This document shows, piece by piece, positions 24,176 to 36,794 of a DNA stretch of 64,000 nucleotides. The notes beneath the pieces were generated by a model. It searched no databases. It was not told the origin of the DNA and was given only the letters and a program-made list of their open reading frames with translations. The stretch comes from Caprimulgus europaeus (taxonomy: Eukaryota; Chordata; Aves; Caprimulgiformes; Caprimulgidae), in contig OU015538.1 in the NCBI GenBank assembly GCA_907165065.1, forward strand, positions 21,343,165 through 21,407,164, in the 5' to 3' direction. The first letter of the stretch is position 1, and each line of letters begins with the position of its first letter. Both the position numbers and the translations under genes were made by a program.

Positions 24176-25679
24176 GAAACCAGACTCAGGAAAGAAGGGC
24201 TGTAAACGTTTTTTCACTGCCTGTCCTAAGAAATTTATGTCTCACCCACTCCATCATATCCTTCAGGGCTGCCTTTTTCGCAGCTGTCTTCAGAGACCAT
24301 CCGCTGAGCCCCCTTATGAAGTCCACTCCATGATGTCACCCGGAACAATAACTCACTCACCTCCCAGCATTGTGCTCTGCAGAGAGGTGCCCTATAAATA
24401 ACGGGCCAGGGATGGGGGGACGCCTGCCAGCAGCCCTTCCCCGGGAAAATCTTCCTGACATCGGAAGGGAAGAGAGAGAAAATATGCACCTGGGGTGAGG
24501 TGGGGGGACCCAGAGTGGCCTTTGTTAGTAAATGAACGCAAAACCACAACTGCACAAAGCAAATGGGGCAGAAAAATCACTGACAGTATTTCTAGTAGAA
24601 CCTGCTCAGGAGAGTCAGAGCTGAGCCCCAGCTGCCTGGATATCCATTATACCTACCCGGGCCCGCTGCGTCCCCGAAGAAATCAGAACCGTCTGCGAGA
24701 GCTCCCCGCTCCCCAGCCCTGAAGGTCATTAGCTGCGTGTGATTAAAATGACTCAGCAACTGGGATGAGTTCTTCCTTCAGTAGCACCCAATTGGTCATG
24801 ACTGAAATTTGCTCTGACTTACAGGGTTTTCTTGGGGCCCACATCCTGGTCAAGTTGCTGCTCACCCATCAAATTTCTAGAGAGCAGGTGTCCACATCAG
24901 AGAGCGCAAGGCCCCATGGAAGGCACATATCCCCTAGTTGTGAAGTCGAGCATAATTGTTTCATTCTGTCTGATAACATGTGGTTTTGTGATATTTATAA
25001 TACAGCGCTATTAAAAGGGGAAAAAAGAGATCAACTCAAAATCCCTCCACCGCAGTTGGCTCTAATTGTCCCTGTCCCACCACTTCCCCCTTTCCCAGTC
25101 CTGCTTGCGGGCTGTTTTGGCAACAAAGCAAAAGCCTGAATGAGCTGTTGAGATGAAGTTTATCCTTCAGTGAGATGGTCTCTCCTGGGGAGGACTGAGT
25201 GCTCTCGGATTCGCCTGGAAAGCTTGGACAGCTCTTACTGGGGGCTGCATCTGCTTAGGAGCAGAGACAGAGGGGCCACCTCCCTGGCACACCTTCACTG
25301 CTGGACACAGAGCCACGCCAAAGGTCAGTGATGACCTTCCCCTCACATCCCACCCGGGTTTCACCAGTTAGTGCCACTAGGAGGATGAAGTCAACTGGGC
25401 TCGTTCTGGCATCTGGAAAACGTGCAAGCTGAGAAGAAAGGACTGTTCTCACATCTCTTACATTTCTTCTCTTCCACTCGTGGATTTTCAGGGTTTGGAT
25501 TTCTGGTCCCAGGACACTTCTTGAACCACAGAAGTCTCCTCCCCGTGATGACTGTTGCCAGGAAAGCAAACAAACAAAAAGGAACCAACAGCATCTGCGG
25601 GACAGCCACTCTTCTGAACCGCACGTGGTCAGAATAAAAACAGCTTCAGGGGGCAAGAGCAGATACTGTGTGCTCTGTG
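24176..25679. other. Unique non-coding DNA
   Basis: 24930-25070 is AT-richer and repeat-free and could be another conserved element. The plus-strand open frame 24765-25139 is not recognised and lacks good splice context. Confidence 0.35.
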
Positions 25680-25709
25680 GTGTGGGCCACTGGTCCCAGT
25701 GGCCCACAC
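25680..25709. other. Perfect 30-bp palindrome (14-bp arms, 2-nt centre)
   Basis: GTGTGGGCCACTGG-type left arm 25680-25693 is exactly complementary to the right arm 25696-25709, with TC at the centre. It would extrude as a tight cruciform or hairpin. Confidence 0.9.
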
Positions 25710-25854
25710 GGGGGTGCCACACACGGGGTCTGTCACACCAAAATATCCTCAGGGGCTAGAAATGCTGGTCAGTCCTTCCCCAGTGGCTGGGAAGGTGCCA
25801 GAGGATGAGATGTCTGTCCAGGGAGTTGGTACTGAGCTGGAATTGATCACCCTG

Positions 25855-26092
25855 TCTCCTCTCCTCTCCTCTCCTCTCCTCTCCTCTCCTCTCCTCTCCT
25901 CTCCTCTCCTCTCCTCTCCTCTCCTCTCCTCTCCTCTCCTCTCCTCTCCTCTCCTCTCCTCTCCTCTCCTCTCCTCTCCTCTCCTCTCCTCTCCTCTCCT
26001 CTCCTCTCCTCTCCTCTCCTCTCCTCTCCTCTCCTCTCCTCTCCTCTCCTCTCCTCTCCTCTCCTCTCTTCTCCTCTCCTCTCCCCTCCTCT
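25855..26092 (+). repeat. (CTCCT)n polypyrimidine microsatellite, about 47 copies
   Basis: About 238 bp of pentamer with interruptions only near the right end (a CTCTT and a CCCCT variant after 26065). Open Leu/Ser/Pro and Arg/Gly/Glu frames here are by-products. Confidence 0.98.
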
Positions 26093-27009
26093 GTAAATAG
26101 AGAAGTGGAGGAGAGCAATGGTGTATTTTTTTTTCCTTTCTTTCCTCCCAAACTGCAATTAGAAACAACAAAAAAAGGCCACCATGACAGGAGGATCTGA
26201 AATCTGAACTGTGCTCGGTGAGGGTGGCAGGACAGGTCTTTGGTACCTTCAAGGTACCTGGATGGAGGTTTCTTCCAAACCAAAGGATAATATTTGTGAA
26301 AGGGGCTTTCCTGCGTGTCCACACCCCCCCACAGCCTTTCCAGGCTCTTCCTCCTTTTGTTAAATTCTCACTTGTGTTCAAAGCCCTCAAAACCACTCCA
26401 GCAGCTTCCCCGCACAGAGACCCCGGGTGTGATGGAGAGGAGAGGAGGGCCGTTGCCATGGCACCGCAGCAGCCCTGCTCCATCGCCAGGCGCATCCCAG
26501 GGGGCTCCACCCCACGGTACCTGGGTGTAGGACCCCTCATCGGGGAGGGACCTCCCGGGGTCCCTGGGGGCCACGTCGCCCAGGGGTGCCAGCAGCCTCG
26601 GGTAGGTTCCCGCCGGTCCTTGCCAGATGCTGCGTATGACAAGTCAGTGGCAGCGTTTGTGGCTGGAAAGAGCCACTTTTTCCCTTCCCGTCGAGGGGTC
26701 CGTGAGGAGGAGCACGGGGCAGGGATGTGGGCCCATCTCCAGACGTTACCTCCCAGCCTTTACACTCTGCCTTCCGCCCTGATTCCCTCCCGTGGGTCCC
26801 GGCTCCCCTCACAGCGGCAGCCCCGGTGCTGGGATGATGCCTGAGGCATTGCCGTGGCATTGGGACGCTGTCTGCACCGCTTCTGGGGCTTCTTGTTCCT
26901 CGTGTATCCCTGGGACGGCTTTGCAGCACAAATCTGCGTTATTCCCCCTCCGTGACACGGCGGAGACAACGTTATTATAAAAATAAAAGGATAATGAAAG
27001 GAAGGGAAG
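26093..27009. other. GC-rich unique DNA, no gene recognised
   Basis: Several overlapping open frames on both strands, up to 208 codons, reflect high GC. No domain or splice structure is recognised. Confidence 0.4.
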
Positions 27010-27130
27010 TGGCTGGTGTCAGACCCTCGGCAGGCAGCGGGCTGGCGGTTGTCAGGGGGACGGGAGCGGAGCCGCCTGCATGCCCACGCCGGCTGCCCGC
27101 GCCGGGCTGCCCGCCGGAGCTGTCAGCTCC
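27010..27130. promoter_or_regulatory. CpG-dense patch
   Basis: About 12 CpG dinucleotides lie in roughly 90 bp (27035-27120), far above neighbouring density. It could be a small unmethylated promoter- or enhancer-like patch, or local GC-biased gene conversion. No transcript evidence can be read from the sequence. Confidence 0.25.
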
Positions 27131-27879
27131 CATTGTGGCCCTGAATGGAGGCGGTCGTCCTCCTGCACAAGGCAGCTTTATCCCTTTGGATGGGAACCAG
27201 AAGAAGTGGGAGAATGAGGCGCTGCATGCACTCGGATCCCCTGGCTGAGATGCCTCAGTGTGTAATTTTCCACAGAGCCAACCCTCGGTGAAGGGGGTGG
27301 AGACCCCCCTCCCGGGAATTGCTCCTCCTTCCATCGCTTCTTGGGGTAGGAGGGACAAGGTTTTGTCACCTGGTCACTCCTCTTGCATGACTCACTATGC
27401 AGGAATTAGAGCACGTAATGGTCCAGGTTCCATCCAGCCTTCTGGGATGGGAGTGTGGGTGATGGATCCGGCCCCTCCTCTGGATGCACAACCGATACCT
27501 GCGGGGCTGCGGAGCCGCGAGCTGCTTTTGGCACGGCTGGAAGCGCCGCTCGTTTTATAGAGCTTGTGGTATCGGCTGTCGAGGAGTTCGTGCCTTATGG
27601 CAGGAAAATGCTTCCTGGCAGCTGTGCTGCAGTTTGGGGTTTGCAACCTGAACGGGGGGACCCATGGTGGGGCCATGGGGACTGTCATCGTGTCTTGGGT
27701 AGGCGGGAGAAGAGCTCCCTGCGGGTTCTACCTATGGGAACAACGTGCCACAGCAAAGCAGAATATCAGATCCAAATTCCATCAGGAGATCTACGCTGAC
27801 CAAGGAATGATGAAAATCTCTTCTTAAACTATGCTTTAATTTTTACTTTTCTGGAGAAGTTTGGAAACAGCTGTGCCTG
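27131..27879. other. GC-rich unique DNA
   Basis: A second, weaker CpG-rich run lies at 27490-27600. No gene is recognised. Confidence 0.35.
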
Positions 27880-28650
27880 ACTCTCATATTACTCTTATTT
27901 TGGTGTCATCTTTGACTTCTGTTCCACAGGAGCAATCATGACTCCTTTCCCTCGCCCCCAGAATACGTGGTGTGTCTGCGTCACTGCTTTCCCTGTGGGT
28001 CACACTTTGCCCCTTTCTGAACTCAGATAAACACTGTCCAGTCTTGCTGATTTACTACACTTTCTCCAGTTGCTCCCTGATTTCTTCCTCAGAGACTTCC
28101 CTCACCTTTAAGGTCACATTCTGATTTCCTACACACAATGCCTTTGAAATGGAAATGTTTCCCCTCATTGTCTTCTACAGCAAAGATCAAGTGTGCTTCT
28201 CCTGGCTTTTCCTCCCTCAGTAATTGTCCTGCTCTCCCTGGTGACCAAACACACGCCACAATCACACGAGCAGCATCTTGCATGTGAAGTCCTGAAACAC
28301 TTTTCCAGACCTGCTTCAGCATCTCTCAGTTTGTTCTGTTGTGCCATTGCTTCCACCAGTGGCTTTCCAATCCATTAAGAAGTTTTCCATCTCCTTTTGA
28401 AGGGGATGGTATGTACCTCCAGTTAGCACAAACTCTATTCCCAAGTCCAAAAAGGATTCCTCTTCTTTTTCCTTTACACTTGACTCACCTACATGCACCA
28501 GCCAGGTGGGTCCCATCCACATGTCCAACTGATGTGCCCAGATTTGGAGGGCAGATGCTCACATTCAACCCTCTAGACCAGAATTGTCTCCAGGAGGCTG
28601 CCACGTCTCTCCATCACTCACAGAGGACATGTCAGGAGAGGAGGCTCTTA
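27880..28650 (+). mobile_element. Possible ancient L2-like LINE relic
   Basis: A pyrimidine-rich stretch in which the plus strand near 27900-27918 reads FGVIFDF. This resembles the 'LGVIFDSSLSFS' segment of L2/CR1-clade ORF2 proteins, and TGGTGTCATCTTTGACTTCT resembles L2 nucleotide text. Texture matches the other suspected relic at 10430-11310. Decay is too strong to assign a family. Confidence 0.25.
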
Positions 28651-29464
28651 TCTGAGATGATCAGTACCCCCAGCACTGCAGGGTAGGACGTGGGATGGGC
28701 GCCTCAGCCTCAAACCCTTCATCTGCAGCTCGGTTCTCGTCTCCTGCCAGGTCCGTGCCAGCAGAGCACTGCTGAATGCAATTTCCTGATGTTCTGCTTG
28801 TTAAGGGTTGCCCACAAAGATTTAGAAGTCTCAGATGTGTGTCCAATCTGTTGGTTTTGGTAGGGTGATCAGAAGGGACCAAAAGGACTTGTGACTATCT
28901 TGAAATGCTTTTAGAAGTTTGCCTGAATCAGTCCTGTTTTGGAACAATAACCTTTGCTGAGACTTCGAGTCATTCCTCCCCAAATTGGATTTAAAAAATA
29001 AACTATTCATGTGCTGGATAGCGTTTGCTGTGTGCAGGGGGATTGGGTTTCTGCTGGAGCTTAGCGAGCAGAGGGCGTGGTGTAACACTGAATTATTTTG
29101 GCTGTAGCATGTTTTTCTCTGTGCCCTTTTTCACAGTCTCTCCTGGAACAGGCACTCGGTAACATCTGATCCTTTAGACAAACTTTCAAATCCATAATGT
29201 TCAAGTGGGTTTGAAATTAGGCGGAAAGAGTTTGTTCATCCCGAGGAATCACTGAGATGGATTCATAAGAGCTCCTCGTGTTACACTGGGAACCCTGAGG
29301 AACAACCGAGGAACAACTGTGCCCAGAAGAAATGAGAGTTACTGCAGAGAGCGATGCTCTTGGCCGTACCTGGCCTGTGCAGCTCACCTCAGGGCAGCCG
29401 GTGTCAGAGGGCAGCCTCTGCTTCTCGTTACATCTGTGGCTGGCGCTGCCCGTCGCTGGTGTCA
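28651..29464. other. Unique non-coding DNA
   Basis: No repeat or gene is recognised; AT-richer text lies at 28920-29130. A CTCF-like word (GCAGAGGGCGTGG) sits at about 29068. Confidence 0.35.
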
Positions 29465-29575
29465 CCCGTCAGGAGATCATTATGGAGAGCCAGCCGCTAA
29501 TATCCCTTTATTAGTAATGAATCAGGGAGAAAATTAGTGGCACAGAATTGATACAAATCATTAAGAGTGTCTGAC
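29465..29575. promoter_or_regulatory. Candidate conserved non-coding element
   Basis: A short repeat-free block with CTAATATCCC, TTATTAGTAATGAATC and AATCATTAAG words. Homeodomain-like TAAT cores are dense. The role is inferred. Confidence 0.3.
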
Positions 29576-31439
29576 CATTCCCCAGGTCAGGAGCCAGCTG
29601 CTGCTCAGCAGGTTTCCCAGGTCTGTTTCCTTGTCTTACAGTTGTCATTGTCCTGTGAAACCTCAACTTCTCCAGCATCGCTCAGCTGAAAGCCCCAGAG
29701 CCACCTCTCCTCTTTCTGCAGGCGGCCAACCCCATGTCCCCACCTCGGGAAGTCCCCAGGGTCCGCTGGTGGGAATGGGGAAGAGACCATGGGTGGTTTT
29801 CTCTGGTGACTCCAATGCTCTCACTGCTGGAATAGAAGGGGACCAACCTCTTTTGTCCTCAGCTGTGGTCAGAGGCTGCTCTTGACAGTCACTGGAAAAG
29901 ATCTCTGCTCGTGGTCTTCAGCTGTGTTTGAGTGGGAAATCAGGAAAATCTAGGCAGGACAAGAGTTCCTGTGCTGGTGGCTTCCAGCTCCTTCTCAAGA
30001 CAGATGAATCCATGTCCAACACAGCGCTGTAGAGGCACCTGAGCCCCTGACTCATGCTGGGGGGTGGTTGGTTCATTTGAGTTTTCAGTTCTCCCAGATA
30101 ATGGGGACAATTCATTTATGGAGGGGGCAGAGATCACCCAGCTGTCTGTCTGCAATGGCTCTTGAGGAGCTTGTGCCTCCCCAGGCTTGAGACTGATGTT
30201 TTTATTGAGGTGAAGTGAGCTGGTGGGGAGCAATCCTCACCTCTGGATGGCAGTGTCAGGTCACAGCAAGGACAAGGTACAGATGTGTCCACCCTAGAGA
30301 CATGCCAGCGTGCAATCAGCCACCTCCCCACCCTACAGAGGGGCTGCTCTGAACATTTACTGCCTGCAAGTCTTCCATGTCAACTCGCTGGGTTTATTTT
30401 CCAGTCAGCATGAGAGAAGGATGCTCAGCAGGTCCTCTCCGTCTGGGAGAGCCCTCCCAGGAAAACGGGAACAACCAGCAGCACTGAGGGCATCTGTGCT
30501 GTTGGTGAAGGTCTCTGAGCCTGAAGAGGGTGAGCTCGGCCTGGGGTCTGTTTGGCAGAACAGTGGGAGCTGGGAGAACACCTCTGCAGCAAGGTCCAGG
30601 AGTGCAGCTCGCCAGAATCATATCCCCTGATGGACCTTAGAGGTCACTCCTGTCCTTCTGCATCATGATGTTATCGACACGCTGTGCAGTTTGCAGAGCA
30701 CCTTCTCGGGGTGAAGCGATGGATACCCCCAGCACCGCTCCTTCCCACCACAGCCAGGCAAGGATGGTCCTTCAGCCAGGGCAGGGGAGGTTGGACCTCA
30801 CCAGCGAGTCCCTGTGCATGCAGCAGGAGCTTGTCACGGAGGAAGGACGATGGTCAATCACGGTGGTGCTGACTCTGGAAGTCCCTGCCAGGAGCCAGCC
30901 CCGCTGCCAGGACGTTACACCCTGAGCCCCAGAGCTGCTTCGTGGCAGAAGGGGAAGATTTTCAAGAATGTCTTCAGAAAAACCCAAACAAGGGAAAAAC
31001 AGTACAGACTGAGAGGAATGTAATCTTAAAATGAAAATCAATTTATACCGAAAAGTCAGAGGTTTTCTCTTGGAGAAGACATTAAAACAAAAGGTCTTGG
31101 GTGTGTTTTTTTTTCCTTTGGGGAGAGGGAGTTCAAAATAAAGAAAAAACTACACGAGTCAACAGAACATGCCAGGGTTGTTTGGGGTTTTTTTTTCAGA
31201 TCTGGGTTTTGTACCTCTCAAACTGCTGATGGATGTGTTTTGGCCAACTCTAATTTCTACAATATTTGTTAATAAGTTCTGTTAATAAGCCCACTCCTCT
31301 AGAACAGTGTGATCAATAGCAGGGAGGCAGCGAGCTGGGTGCTGCCGGTGCCTGGCTGGTGGGGAAACGAGAAAAAAGTATGAAAATCCAGAGCCCCCAA
31401 CCCGCCAACCTCCCCACCCTGCCCTTCAGCAGCCCACAT
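29576..31439. other. Unique non-coding DNA, no gene recognised
   Basis: Mixed composition. 31020-31200 is A/T-rich with homopolymer runs. No repeat family is recognised. Confidence 0.4.
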
Positions 31440-31640
31440 GCCTTTTGTGCTCAGTGCTTTCTCTGCTTAAACACATTCCTCAGCGCCCGCCCGGCTCTGC
31501 TGATGTACTTTGTCTGCTTGATATTTCTCTGGGGCTGCTTTTCCATTGTTATTTATTCAAGGCCAAGAGGCAGAATGCATTAAAGCCACCAGGGTGCCAG
31601 TGATATTTTAGTCTCTCCGAGTAATTCTTCTTCAGACTGT
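31440..31640. promoter_or_regulatory. Candidate conserved non-coding element
   Basis: A repeat-free block including TTGTTATTTATTCAAGG and GCATTAAAGCC words, and a weak CTCF-like CCACCAGGGTGCCAG at about 31587. The role is inferred from texture. Confidence 0.25.
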
Positions 31641-31730
31641 TACCCATTCACTCCCTCTCCATTCATTTCGGTCACTTCTGTGATGTTCCCGGGGGCGATG
31701 GGGGGAGGCGGAGGCTCTGGTGGGGCTGAC

Positions 31731-32230
31731 AGAGTCACAGAACCACATGGAATTGTCTGGATTGGAAAAGCCCTTGAAGCTCATCAAGTCCAACCATGAA
31801 CCCAACACTGACCAGTCCCCACTCACCCATGTCCCTCAGCACTGTGTCTACACGACTCTTCAATCCCTCCAGGGATGGGGACTCCACCACTGCCCTGGGC
31901 AACCCCTTCCAATGCCTCAGAGCCCTTTCAGCAAAGAAATTCTTCCTCACATCCCATCTCAACTGCCCTGGGCACAACTGGAGCCCATTTCCTCTTGTCC
32001 TGTCCCCTGTTCCTTGGTTGGACAGACCCACCCCCACCTCTCTGCACCCTCCTTGCAGGGACTTGGACAGAGCCAGAAGGTCTCCCCTCAGCCTTCTTTT
32101 CTCCAGGCTCAGCACCCCCAGTTCCCTCAGCCGGGAACTCAGCACACTTGTGCTCCAGACCCTTCCCCAGCTCTGTTGCCCTTGTCTGGACACGCTCCAG
32201 CACCTCCAGGTCCTTGGAGTGAGGGGCTGG
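31731..32230 (-). mobile_element. CR1 LINE, 5'-truncated, minus strand, ORF2 C-terminus
   Basis: The longest clear minus-strand CR1. On the plus strand it starts with antisense 3'-end text (CACAGAACCACATGGAATTG). The minus strand translates in one frame through ORF2 C-terminal words [18 protein letters not shown] and later [20 protein letters not shown]. It then reads on without a stop into what is normally 3' UTR. The 5' end, near 32230, is lost in mid-ORF2. No catalytic domain remains, so it cannot be autonomous. Confidence 0.95.
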
Positions 32231-35200
32231 TGGGTTGATGTGCAATGAGCTTTGTTTTTGCACATACAGGAGAGTGGGTCAGGTGGGGAATAGGTGTGCA
32301 ATGGTGCTCATGCATAGGGTTACACAGTGGGGTGGGAAGAGCTGGCTCTGGGGAGGTGGTCTTGCTCACCATCAACCATCCCTGGATCCAGGCAGCTCTC
32401 AGGAGCCTCCCATTCCCATGGCAGGGTCCTTGAGGGCAGTGGGGCAACCCCCATCCATCAAGTCCCAGTGACTGGGTGCTCCCTCCCCTCGTCAGCACCT
32501 CGTGGCTCGGTGCTGGCACACCTGCCAGAGCACAGCTCCCATCCAAAACAAGCAGCCACAATCCAGGCCCTGCCCTTGTGCTGGGGAAGCTTTTCCTCCC
32601 CATTTGTTCTGCTTGCAGTGTCCTCTGCAGATGCTCAGCTTTAACGAAGGACAGTTGGGTTGTTTGGGGTTTTTTTCCTTTCTTCCCCCCACCACAATAA
32701 AATGCTAAATTTAGATGCCTGGCATTTTCCACTGAGAATCATCTCAGGGGCCTCACTGCTACACAGATCCCTGATCTCAGCACTCAGATGATGGGATCTC
32801 CCCATCAGCCCATAGCTGTATGGTCAGCACCAGCTGCTGACACCCCCTGAGACCTCCCACAGCATCCCATCTTCAAGCTATTGCCCAAATCCCACAGATC
32901 AGGAAAAAAACTCTCATGACCACACTCACTGCAGCTGCAGCTGCTCCATCCCAGTGAAGGGATGAAATCCCAAATCTAGTTTAAGTCTGAGTATTTGCTG
33001 GGGATTGACAGTCCAAGCTCCTCCTGGCTGGACAGATTGATGCACGCTCGTTAGATTGTTTCCTGGGTGAGGTTATGGCCCAGGAGCCAATCTAACCAGT
33101 ATGGACTGGTCTGTCCAACACGAGTTTTCTGACAGGGTGGAAATGGCCAAGCAGTCCAGCAAGAGCCACCATGTCCTCTAACCCTGTCATCTAAACACCC
33201 TCGGGACATCATCAAAATTCTCTCCCTGCCTCAGTGCCAGTGGTTCACACCCAACCTTCCATGTGATGGGCAAGAGGTTTTCTTGGTGGCAGATGAGCAC
33301 AGCCACATTGACCTGGTCTTCTGCAGGCTGCCCATCCCAAGATCATCCTTCTCTTGGTGCTGGTGTTGATGCCTCTGTTTTTCTTGCAGGGTCCCTCACA
33401 TGAAGGTCCAGATCCAGCTGCATCATCAGAAAAAAGAATTTTGCTGATGTGAACCATAAGGCGGGGAGATGTCTGAGCACAGGCAGTGGGAAACCTCAGA
33501 GCCCAGACCACCAACCTCGGCTCTGCCCTGGGATCCTTCTCAGCACCTGGCAGAGCTGCTCTTCCCTCAGGGAGCACAGTTCCTCCTCTCTGCTCAGAAC
33601 TGCTTTCAGCTTTGCTTGTAGAGCACAAATACCTCATCCACATTAAGGCTTTATCACACACGTGCTGGTGAATTGGGACAGACCCCACACGCAGCCCGTC
33701 ACGGGACGCAGGGACCCTCCTGCCAGCCAGGCTGCAGGACCCAGAGCTCTCCCCAGCAGCCCAAGCACAGGCAGGTTTGAGAAATCCATTTTCTATGAGA
33801 AATAAAGTCCCCAGAGCTCGTGCAAAGCAAGGTGTTCCTGTCTGGAGTCACTGAGCATCCCAGACGCTTCCCCGCCTGCCGCAGTCTGTACCAGCACAAC
33901 GAGGACTGCGAGCGGGCTGTGACATACCCTTCAGGTGACACCTGGGTGTGATCACAGGCCATGCCTGGGGGCTCCAGAAAGTGGGACAAGGTTGCTGCAC
34001 TCACCAAAGAACAAGGGAAATTGCTCTGGGGCAAGAGAAGGGTCCACCAGCCCCGGAAGCTACACGGTCCTCCCCTCCTCTCCTGCCCCGGCTCTCCAGC
34101 CCGGAGCTCAGCGCCTCTGCTGCTGTGCTCCTACCCCATGTCAGGCTCTCCAGGCTACTTGGTATTTACTCCTGGCTCTTGCCCCTCCGCTTCCCCCGGA
34201 GCGGGTGATGTATGAACAGTCCCACGTTTCCACTCCTCGAGGCTGCTCCATTGCTCTGATTCACGCCCCCCGCACCCGGGGCTCAGGGGCTGGCCTGGGA
34301 CTTTCTGGGGGTCACAGGGCTACCTTGGGATTTCCTGCATTGTCTGAATTCCTCTTGCAAAGTTGCTACATTTCTTAAATTCTATTTTTGGATTAACCAA
34401 CATTTGGTAACAATACAAAGCCTTGTTTGTAGCTGGTGGGGTGACCCTCCTAATGTGTTCCCCATGCCTCCTCTTCCCCCGGGCCAAATTCCTGCCCGGG
34501 ACAGCCCTGGAGCCTTTCCCCAGTTTATCCCAGGAATGAAATCAGCTCCACCTCTGCCACAGCAAATTTTCTCTGGGTCCACAGGCACTTTCTATTTTCC
34601 CCACCTGCCCAAGTGGGAGAAAGGCAGGAGGGGAAGCAGCTGGAGGCAGAGCTGCCGAGGGGAAGCGTGAGAAAGGCAACGGGGCAGAGGAACGTGAGCT
34701 CAGCATCAGGAAACGCTTCCCAGCAGAGCGAGGTGTCGGAGTGAGCAAGGGCCTTCCCAGGAACGGGGAACAACCCCCATCCTTGGGGGAGGAGAGGGAA
34801 ATTCAGGTGAGAGCAGAGCAAAGCCCGGCAGGTCCCACGCTGGCTGTGAGCAGCGGGACTGGGTTGAGCATCCTCTTCTTCCCGTCCACGGGGGATCCAC
34901 GCGTGGACTGAGGATCCAGCCAGTGAGTGGTCTGATGCAAAACAAGGGAGAAAAACTCCCCTGTGACTTTTTAGCCAATTTCACCCCCAAATCATTCTGC
35001 AGAGAGAATTTTTGTGTAATTGGATTAAGTATGGGGAATTTGTTCTTGCTGACAGATTGTACAGGCACCAGACCAAAATCACGGGGGGTTTTTCACTTAA
35101 TTTCCTTCCTTTCTTTTGTTGGAAAAAAATATGCAAATAGTAATTCAGGTTTTTGGCCAAAACAGATGGATTGTTCCCCGTTACTCCCACAAAAGCCACT

Positions 35201-35274
35201 GAAAACCCTTTTTTCCTCTGGTTTCATTTTATGGGCATGAATAACTTCTACAGGGCCTTTTTTTTCTGAAGGAT
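32231..35274. other. Unique non-coding DNA with one acceptor-like site
   Basis: At about 33370-33390 a pyrimidine tract ends TTCTTGCAG, a good splice-acceptor shape, but the sequence after it hits stops quickly in all frames. 34960-35260 is AT-richer. No gene is recognised. Confidence 0.35.
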
Positions 35275-35470
35275 AACATTCTTTTAGCGGCAGCCCGTGC
35301 TGAAGGTAACCGAAGCCACAGCAGATTCCAGTGATATATACATTCTAAAAAGGAAGGGCTATTAAGGAGATAAGATATTGGGAGAACATACCCTCTGCAG
35401 CATTAAACAGCGGAGGAGGGAGATAACTCGGGAACTCTGGTAAAGCCACCAAACATTATGTGAATAAAAC
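35275..35470. promoter_or_regulatory. Candidate conserved non-coding element
   Basis: An AT-rich, repeat-free block with GATATATACATTC, AGATAAGATATTGG and AGCATTAAACAG words; AGATAAG is a GATA-type core. The role is inferred. Confidence 0.3.
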
Positions 35471-35984
35471 TGTTAGGAGAATCAATTTTCCTTACTGCAG
35501 AGATTGTGTTTGCCTGAGTGTGATGTTTATACGCTGGCTCCTTTCCCACAACACAGACACATTAAACTCTCGCGTAGGGCCCCATCCAGCGCTGGCTGCA
35601 GTGGCTGGAGAGGCTCGGGGTGAGTTCCACGCAGGAGCAGGGGAAATCTGGATGAAAACCCCCTGTTCTGTGCTGTGCACCTGGGTCTCACCCATCCCAT
35701 AAAATCCATCCCACCATCCAGTGACCTGCACCCCAGCCGCTGGCTGCAGCACCCACAGAGGCTCTGCCAACTCATCACACGGATGAGGCAGTGCTGCCCA
35801 AGCCATCCTGTGCAGTTTTCCCCCACAAACCAGGGCTCTGCAGTGCAGTTGGGTCACACAGCAGAGCCAGCAGCTCTCACAGCACCCCCAGAGCTGTCCC
35901 TGCCCCACAGCCAGTGCAGCCAGCTTGAGTGACAGCTATTTCCAGAGCTCTACGGGCCGTATCCAGCCCTCTTGGAGCAGCCCC
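35471..35984. other. Unique GC-rich spacer
   Basis: No gene or repeat is recognised. Confidence 0.4.
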
Positions 35985-36355
35985 CAATCTCATCATGAGA
36001 TTACCAAGTTTATTTTAGTTGAGAAAGACACCAATAAAAAGGATTGAACAGTCCCTCGGAGCCTGGCCACAGCCCAGAGCTCCCAGCCAGTGGGAGAGCT
36101 CCCGGAACCCCTGCGCTTGTTTTCCTTGGGAGGAAATGCCTCCCGCGTTCCTGTGCATTAGCGGCGTCTTCCCAGGTCGACCCCATCTATTATGGATGCG
36201 TTAAAATCTTCATGTTCTGAATGGGAACTGCATTATTCATGGCTCTGCTTACAGTTTGTCTTTAAAAGCCCTGCAGCCTTTTAATGAAATGCTCTGATTT
36301 TAACATCGGCTAAGGCCAGATATTTTTGTTTAAATTTTTTAAAAGTAACCTCTGT
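35985..36355. promoter_or_regulatory. Candidate conserved non-coding element
   Basis: Two AT-rich parts (35985-36050 and 36175-36355) flank a GC-richer middle. Words include TTTATTTTAGTTGAG, ATTATTCATGG and TTTTAATGAAATGC. Repeat-free; the role is inferred. Confidence 0.3.
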
Positions 36356-36794
36356 GGATTTTTCTCCCCGTTCTCCCCCTCTCTTTGAAGGCTCAAGGCC
36401 ACTCGGAAGATGGGATGATGGTGTTGGGGGAGAGAGGCAGACGGAAAGGCGCGGGGGTTCGGGGAGTGATGGGAGCAGCAGCCACGTGCCGAGGTTCCTG
36501 CGCTGATTCCAGCCCCACACGTGGTGTTGAAGGTGCTCAACCCCCTCCAGCTCATCGTGAGGAGCAGCCACTTCGTGGGGCACCAGCTCATTGACACAGC
36601 CAGCCAAAGTGCCAGGCAGACATCATCAAGCCTCTTCCAGCCTTGGGCAACCACAGCTTCTCCTGGGATGGTTTGGTTTGAGTGGCACCAAGGTTCTCTT
36701 GCAATTTTCATATAAGGGGGGAAGATGGAAAGAGTGACACGGTTCAGGTGGTGTTGGGTAGAGCTATGATTAAGTGCAGAAGGTGTAGGAGGTA
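36356..36794. other. Unique spacer before CR1
   Basis: No gene or repeat is recognised. Confidence 0.4.

Noticed and set aside
25699..26642. Open frames of up to 297 codons rich in Arg/Gly/Glu
   Set aside because: Translation of the CTCCT microsatellite plus chance flanks.
33370..33460. Coding exon after the TTCTTGCAG acceptor
   Set aside because: All frames meet stops quickly and no donor with coding-like text follows.
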